From positions 1,067,786 to 1,131,785 of the forward strand of contig RPFO01000034.1 of the NCBI GenBank assembly GCA_009746045.1: 64,000 nucleotides of DNA. The letters are read 5' to 3'. Position 1 is the stretch's first letter. Each line of letters starts with the position of its first letter. The DNA is from Mesostigma viride (taxonomy: Eukaryota > Streptophyta > Mesostigmatophyceae > Mesostigmatales > Mesostigmataceae). Positions 58,481 through 64,000 of the stretch are shown one piece after another. The notes beneath the pieces were generated by a model that was not told where the DNA came from, did not search any database, and saw nothing but the letters and a program-made list of their open reading frames with translations. The position numbers and the translations under genes are program-made.

Positions 58481-59125
58481 GAGGTACCTTGAAATTACAT
58501 AAGAGGCATGACTTTATCGAGATATATGTTTGGAGGCGAGTTTCGATTGGCGTGAATTTGTAGTATTGTACGAAAACATGTCTTGAAAGGGTGACGAAAA
58601 GTACTGTAAGTTGCGGTAGTGTCGCGAAGATGTTTCTAAGTGGCGACATTACATAAGAGGTATCCCTGCAGCGGTATCGGTGGTGTGAATGGTAGTGAAT
58701 CGGTGGTACTGCACGACGGTATTGGACGGAGTTCCCGGTCTGGCAAGCGGATTTTGGATCTCACGTTCAGAAAAGGGCTCGGGTATACACGACGCGGCGC
58801 GACGTTGTGAAATGGCTCGCAGAAAAGGAACCTGGGCGACTATTTGGCGCCGCGTCGGTCGTGACGTTGTTTGCTCCGTTGGATCTGCATCGATCTACGG
58901 CGTTCGTGGGTTGTTTCGAAACCCGGTCGATGAGATTTTACGGAGAAGTCGGGTATATAAGTGATCCTTTTTGGACCAATCGGTGAAAATGTATAGAAGT
59001 CGGAATAAATTAAACGGCCTGACACGTAGTCGTACAATACTACAGAGCTCTTAACGCCAATAGAAACCTGCCTCCAAAATATATCTGGATAGAGGCATGC
59101 CTCTTATTTAATTTCAAGGTACCTC
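58481..59125. mobile_element. TTAA-flanked element with about 100-bp inverted ends
   Basis: Both ends read GAGGTACCTTGAAATTA and stay similar for about 100 bp (AAGAGGCATG, GATATAT, TTTGGAGGC, ATTGGCGT, GTAGTATTGTACG). TTAA lies at 58477-58480 and 59126-59129. The target is palindromic (TTAATTAA), so TA and TTAA duplications cannot be told apart. No coding frame. The class is open: piggyBac-like, Kolobok-like or Tc1-like. Confidence 0.75.
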
Positions 59126-59129
59126 TTAA

Positions 59130-59790
59130 TTAATCTGGAGCAACCCCGCCCTACCCCGGATCGTCAAGCGTGACCTCTTCAACTGAAGGTCGTCATTCTG
59201 ACGATATCCTGACCTACGGCGCCGAGACGTGGGCACTGACGCAGGAGCTGGAGCAACGACTCGACGGCGCCGTCACCAAGATGCTGCGCAAGGCCCTTAA
59301 CATCCCCTTTGGTTTGCACATTAGTAATGAGGATTTGTACGCTGATTTGCCCTATGTTTCCCACATTATTAGGCACAGGCGCCTGGGCCTAGCCGGGCAC
59401 CTGGCCCGCACAGATCAGGCAGATACCTCAGATAGACTAGCTGGCACTAAGCCCGCCCAGCCTGGGCGATATATGTCCTAACCTGGCGTGCCCCCGGCCG
59501 CGCGCGGCAGGGCCGCCACCCGTGGACATTTCGTGATAGACTCGGCATGGACATGTGCTACACTAGACGTGACGGGCTCACCCCCGGGCAGCCTCCTGGT
59601 TTGTCTGTAATATGGAGGCATGCAGATGGTACGTGCGCAAGGATAGATGGCAAGCAGTGATGAAGGAGACCACCCTCAAGCCTGTGGGGGCTCCGCGTGT
59701 GACCAAGTATGGCATTCATAGTGATTCGGGCCGCGGTGCCCACACCCCTGTAACTAGGACCTAGATAGCTTATACCATCCATTCCATATG
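59130..59790 (+). pseudogene. LINE RT C-terminal fragment and 3' UTR
   Basis: LTYGAETWALTQELEQRLDG ... ISNEDLYADLPYVSHIIRHR, nearly the same as the end of the 36.8-kb copy. The 3' text runs to CCATCCATTCCAT (about 59790) and lacks the palindromic end and tail. Confidence 0.85.
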
Positions 59791-59945
59791 AGATATCGCC
59801 ACGAGCCACGAGGTAGCCATGGCTGACGGCGGCGCTCATAACTTTCACGTTTGAGCACCGAATTTAGTTGTGAATATCACAATCGCTTCGTCTTTCTAAG
59901 ACGCACATGCTGATATAATTTTCCGACGCTATTACGCAATATACG

Positions 59946-61359
59946 ATGAGCAAACGCTTATCGACGCAACGCAGCCTGACGGCTGCGCTCGGCAATGAAA
60001 ATACGTCTGCAGCTCCGGCTGCAGCCTCGCCATCAGGGCCGGAAGGCAGTGGTGACACTAGTCGCGCACTGGTGGTCGCCCAGAACCCTCCCGGGCTCTC
60101 CTCGCCCTCTGCATCGCCTGACCCAAAGCGCAGTCGCCCAGGCAAACCTGGCTGGTCTGAGCGTGATTTTGACGTCGACAGGCTCTTTACCACCAGCTTT
60201 GACGTCAACAGGCCTGCCTTTTTCGACATGCCACCCATCAAGATATTGGAGCTCGTGTTTTACGGGTCACACGCCTCACTGCTGGCCCTGTGCCAGCAAC
60301 TCAATTTCCACACCCATTTTTTCCGCAACGGAGTTGACGGCCGGCATTCCCACCGCGTCTCAGACTCGTCGACCAACCTGGCCGGCTGGTCTCGCCCCCG
60401 CCTTCAGCTCGCAGCTCTCTTTACCCTCACTAAGCGCTCGGCCGAGGACCTTCTGCACCCCGCCCCCATTACCGAATCCACCTTCGTCCACCACCTCCAC
60501 GCCGCCCTCTCATGCACAGCACGTGACGCCCATTGCTGCAGATGTGGCGGCAATTGGCGGCACGCTGGCTGCTGAGCTACCCACCATCCCCACCGCCACC
60601 GCCGCCCTCCTCGCCTCAACCCCCCCCCCCTCCGCCTCCACCGACTCCATCACCGCCCAGCTCCACGACATCGACCAGCGTCTTAAGGACAACGCCATCG
60701 CTATCGAGGTTCTGCAGAACACCGCAGGCCTCACCGCCCAGGCGGTGAAGGACATTGCCGCCAAGCCAGCCCCGGCTGGCCTGGCCGGCGATGCTCCTCC
60801 CATCACCACCTGGGCGGACATGCTTAAGCAACACACCACCTCCACCACCTCCGCCGTCGCAGCCCAGCTCCAGCGGCAGACGCTTGACCTCCGCGAGGAG
60901 GCCGAGCTCGCCAAGCGCAGCCTCAACGCCATACTCAAGAACTTCGACATGGTGGAAGGTGAGAATTCCGAGAAGCTTGCACGTGCGTTTGAGAGCAAAA
61001 TCCTTGCACGCGTGGGCCTCCTTGGTGAGATTAAGCTGACCGCCCACCGCCTCCCCCGCGCGCGGGGTAAGGCAGGGGCGCCTCCGCTTCTTCTCATCTT
61101 TGACAGCCCAGCGGACAAGATTTCGTTTCTCAGACGCCGCAAGCGGCTCGAGAACACCACCTTCACCGTGGACGACGACTTGACCCTGGCGCAGCAACAA
61201 CGGCGACGGGAGCTATGGCCGACCTACCTCCAGCTCCGGCAGACCAAGGAGGGCCAGCCGGTGTACTGGAAGGGGGCGGCCATCTACGTCGGCCACAAGC
61301 CCTGGCACGCGACCCCCTCGACCACCGCGGCCCCAGCGACTCCAGAAGCCCCAGCCTAG
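59946..61359 (+). pseudogene. LINE ORF1-like protein, best copy, one frameshift
   Basis: Starts at ATG 59946 (MSKRLSTQRSL), Ser/Pro-rich, with an NLS-like KRSRPGKPGW. It continues with LELVFYGSHASLLALCQQLN to about 60510. There, compared with the copy at 7260, four extra bases (TCAT) shift the frame. The rest (about 60518-61359) has HVTPIAADVAAIGG, a Thr/Pro-rich region, helix EEAELAKRSLNAILKNFD, and the RRM-like end LPRARGKAGAPPLLLIF, FTVDDDLTLAQQQRRRELW, VYWKGAAIYVGHKPW. L1 ORF1p has the same layout: coiled helix, RRM-like part, C-terminal part with RR and W. It binds element RNA as a trimer; that role is inferred here. No ORF2 follows. Confidence 0.78.
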
Positions 61360-61840
61360 GGGAATACAGCAGCAGTAGTGTAGAATAGTTAGACAGTGGC
61401 CTTGTACATGCCCGCCTACTACAGGCACTATACCAGCTGAGGCCTAGCCTTTTTAGTCATGTACATGTGTGCCTATGATGAGCCACCCTCCAGATGATGC
61501 CTAGCTTTGTTTAATTATGCAGTGCCCATGCAAGGGGTCACTCCCTGCTGAGAAGCCATGCCCTAGCTCTTGTATAGCTGTGCTGATCTTCCCCACCTAT
61601 GACAGGCTCCCCTTAGCTGGGTGTTGCCTGAAACTCTGGGTGGTGCAGGTGCCCTAGTGCACCTAGAGCAAGTGTTGTTTACATTCCCACCCTTGCAGGA
61701 AGTAGCTTAGAGTGTATGATAGGCCATATGCGGCCCTTCTCTGGGCTATGTGCTACATATACTCCCAACGGAGTTATGTTACAATTCAATTCAATTCAAT
61801 TCAATTCAATTCAATTCAATTCAATTCAATTCAATTCAAT
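61360..61840 (+). repeat. 3' region of ORF1 element with (CAATT)n tail
   Basis: GGGAATACAGCAGCAGTAG, the box TGCAGGTGCCCTAGTGCACC (about 61646), GGGCTATGTGCTACATATACT, stem-loop ACTCC-CAAC-GGAGT (61761-61774), then about 12 CAATT units (61782-61840). Confidence 0.85.
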
Positions 61841-61921
61841 CCATTCCATCCCATGTTCCCCTCCCACTGAGGACTTATGCTCACGTGACCCAGTAACGTG
61901 TCTATTAATTAATTAATTAAT
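61841..61921 (+). repeat. 3' terminus of the endonuclease-RT LINE
   Basis: CCATTCCATCCCATGTTCCC ... CTCACGTGACCCAGTAACGTG (decayed palindrome) and a TTAATTAA tail, fused to the end of the CAATT array. Confidence 0.75.
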
Positions 61922-62828
61922 CTCGGGCCCCGCCCTCCGCTAATTTGCAAAGTTGCCAATTGGAGACAACCTAGTCGGGGTAAAATTGGCTAGTAGTCGC
62001 TATGTTATGTTATGTAGTTACTGCAAAATCTTATGCGTGTTATTAAATTATTATTATCGGTAGGTTCGTTGTCAAAACTGAAGTTCTTTGGGATAGCACA
62101 TGCATGGGCAGGAATGCACCACAAGATTGGCGCTCAAGTCCGGCACGCGCGGCGGACAGCCGAGAAGAGCAACATAAATAATCTGAGGCCGTGCTTGATC
62201 CCAAGTTTCAGATACAACTGGTCTCTGTCCTGCCCAGACAAGACTCGATCCAGGAATCCTAGGAACGGGATATAAGTGTTTGCACATTTTCCCAGCCAGT
62301 GCTTGGCATATTGGGGTGTGTGACTCCATAGATAGGCAAGTATGCCAGCAGCAAGTGGGTCTCCCAGTACTTCTTGTGCGCGGCCCCAAGCAGCAACTTC
62401 TCATGCAGCTGGTCCCTACACATCATCCTCATTCCTCAAGGCCTGTCACAATACTGGACCCCGCTGATGTTTCCTTTTGAATTACTGCATGCTGTCGCCG
62501 GCTGTCAGGAAAAAGTGCTCCCGCAGCGTCAGGGTAACAGGTGGGTGGCCTTCGTCCGTGACAGTTGCCTGCGCAAGTAAAACCACCCACCAAGCAGGTG
62601 CACCATCGAAGGAGATAAGGATGACAGCCAGCAACACAATGGTGCTGAGAACAAGGCAGCATGTCTTCGCGGCGCTATTGGTGAACACAGGCACATTCAG
62701 AGCACTATGGATGAACACAAAGTTCCAGGTAAGATAAGTTATAAGCAAGTCCTTGAACGTCACGTGCTTAGGCATGCCGCGGAGCAGTATGCTAAGCTCA
62801 TCCAAAAAATAATTACAAAAAAATTTAA
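61922..62828. other. Possible exons of an unidentified gene
   Basis: Minus strand: a frame ending at 62482 reads SAAKTCCLVLSTIVLLAVIL, a membrane-like segment, and a second (about 62280-62430) reads LHEKLLLGAAHKKYWETHLL. Plus strand: a strong donor CAG|GTAAGA (about 62728) ends another open frame. Strand and product are undecided. Confidence 0.3.
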
Positions 62829-63653
62829 ACCAACCAACCGACCAACCAACCAACCAACCAACCAACCCACCGACCGACCGACCGACCGACCGACCGACCG
62901 ACCGACCGACCGACCGACCGACCGACCGACCGACCGACCGACCGACCGACCGACCGACCGACCGACCGACCGACCGACCGACCGACCGACCGACCGACCG
63001 ACCGACCGACCGACCGACCGACCGACCGACCGACCGACCGACCGACCGACCGACCGACCGACCGACCGACCGACCGACCGACCGACCGACCGACCGACCG
63101 ACCGACCGACCGACCGACCGACCGACCGACCGACCGACCGACCGACCGACCGACCGACCGACCGACCGACCGACCGACCGACCGACCGACCGACCGACCG
63201 ACCGACCGACCGACCGACCGACCGACCGACCGACGACCGACCGACCGACCGACCGACCGACCGACCGACCGACCGACCGACCGACCGACCGACCGACCGA
63301 CCGACCGACCGACGACCGACCGACCGACCGACCGACCGACGACCGACCGACCGACGGACGACCGACCGACCGACCGACCGACCGACCGACCGACCGACCG
63401 ACCGACCGACGACCGACCGACCGACCGACCGACCGACCGACCGACCGACCGACCGACCGACCGACCGACCGACCGACCGACCGACCGACCGACCGACCGA
63501 CCGACCGACCGACCGACCGACCGACCGACCGACCGACCGACCGACCGACCGACCGACCGACCGACCGACCGACCGACCGACCGACCGACCGACCGACCGA
63601 CCGACCGACCGACCGACCGACCGACCGACCAACCAACCAACCAACCAACCAAG
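62829..63653. repeat. (ACCG)n microsatellite, about 0.8 kb, with (ACCA)n edges
   Basis: About 190 units of ACCG with a handful of 1-base deletions between about 63233 and 63412. ACCA units flank it on both sides and AGAA units follow at the right end. Confidence 0.98.
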
Positions 63654-64000
63654 AAAGAAAGAAAGCTCGTCTGCGTTGCGCCCCAACTCTATCGTTGCGT
63701 TTCATCGATGGGTTAGGTATGGGTCATAAGAAATGCTTGTGACAGGGCGACACATAAAGATCACCCTTGCAACTGGGGAGCACATTTATGCTCATACCAC
63801 AACTTGCCTGGGCTGAGTAAAGAAAGGATTCTTTTTTGCACAGGGTGCAAGAGAGGTAAACGTGGATCTCTGACCTCTTCATACATGCAGGGGCATTGCT
63901 GCTCCTCCTGTAGTCACGCAGTACTGCCATGGCTGACATCGTTGCACATTGCTGGCAGCCAAGGCGACGTCCACCTCAACCCTTTGACAGACAGCACGGC
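63654..64000. other. Window end, possible exon on the minus strand
   Basis: A minus frame entering at 64000 reads VEVDVALAASNVQRCQPWQY and CVTTGGAAMPLH, then a GTATGA donor (about 63885). On plus, a good acceptor (TACATGCAG at 63881-63889) occurs at almost the same place, so strand is not settled. No family recognised. Confidence 0.3.

Noticed and set aside
62482-63729. Frames of about 300-400 codons reading PTDR or SVGR repeats
   Set aside because: Translation of (ACCG)n; only the non-repeat ends could be coding.

Overview
This window comes from a repeat-rich eukaryotic nuclear genome, most likely a green alga. The reasons are spliced genes with GT-AG introns, a plastid-type Nfu iron-sulfur scaffold gene, non-LTR retrotransposons, hAT and Mutator-like DNA elements and very long microsatellites. 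No bacterial operon, rRNA, tRNA or CRISPR array was seen. The species cannot be named from the sequence alone.

Three host genes can be rebuilt exon by exon with consistent splice phases. (1) 237-5326 (+): a FetB/ALS3(STAR2)-type membrane subunit of a bacterial-type ABC transporter. (2) 14708-19422 (-): a FetA-type ATP-binding subunit, the expected partner of gene 1, convergent with it and 9.4 kb away; one intron holds a LINE fragment and a (GGTGGC)n array. (3) 28432-35764 (+): an eight-exon protein of about 496 residues with a GIY-YIG-like N-terminal region like that of plastid glutaredoxin GRXS16, followed by a CxxC Nfu domain and a second, cysteine-poor Nfu domain. Genes 2 and 3 point away from each other. 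Their starts lie 9 kb apart only because an 8349-bp foldback element sits between them; without it the gap would be about 650 bp. A putative iron or metal-related ABC transporter pair and a plastid Fe-S scaffold therefore form a compact ancestral block.

Mobile DNA fills the rest. 19604-27952 is a giant Mutator/foldback-like element with 3.74-kb near-identical inverted arms, an 864-bp loop and a perfect 10-bp target duplication. 42005-43473 is a hAT element carrying only a BED zinc finger. 49301-50499 is a smaller hAT-like element. 58481-59125 is a TTAA-flanked element with long terminal inverted repeats. 36698-39605 is a decayed endonuclease-RT LINE. 55009-58375 is a restriction-like-endonuclease LINE flanked by copies of a dispersed repeat. 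Several ORF1-only LINE-like units (6.8-8.7, 41.3-45.5 and 59.9-61.8 kb) run straight from ORF1 into a 3' region ending in a small stem-loop and a short-repeat tail.

Region by region: 0-5.3 kb FetB gene; 5.3-14.7 kb retroelement debris; 14.7-19.4 kb FetA gene; 19.6-28.0 kb foldback element; 28.4-35.8 kb GIY-YIG-Nfu gene; 35.9-46.4 kb nested LINEs, hAT and a 0.9-kb (CATC)n array; 46.4-50.5 kb inverted-repeat elements; 50.8-52.8 kb an unrecognised small gene with CCAAT and TATA boxes; 53-61.9 kb LINE families; 62-64 kb possible exons of an unidentified gene around an 0.8-kb (ACCG)n array.
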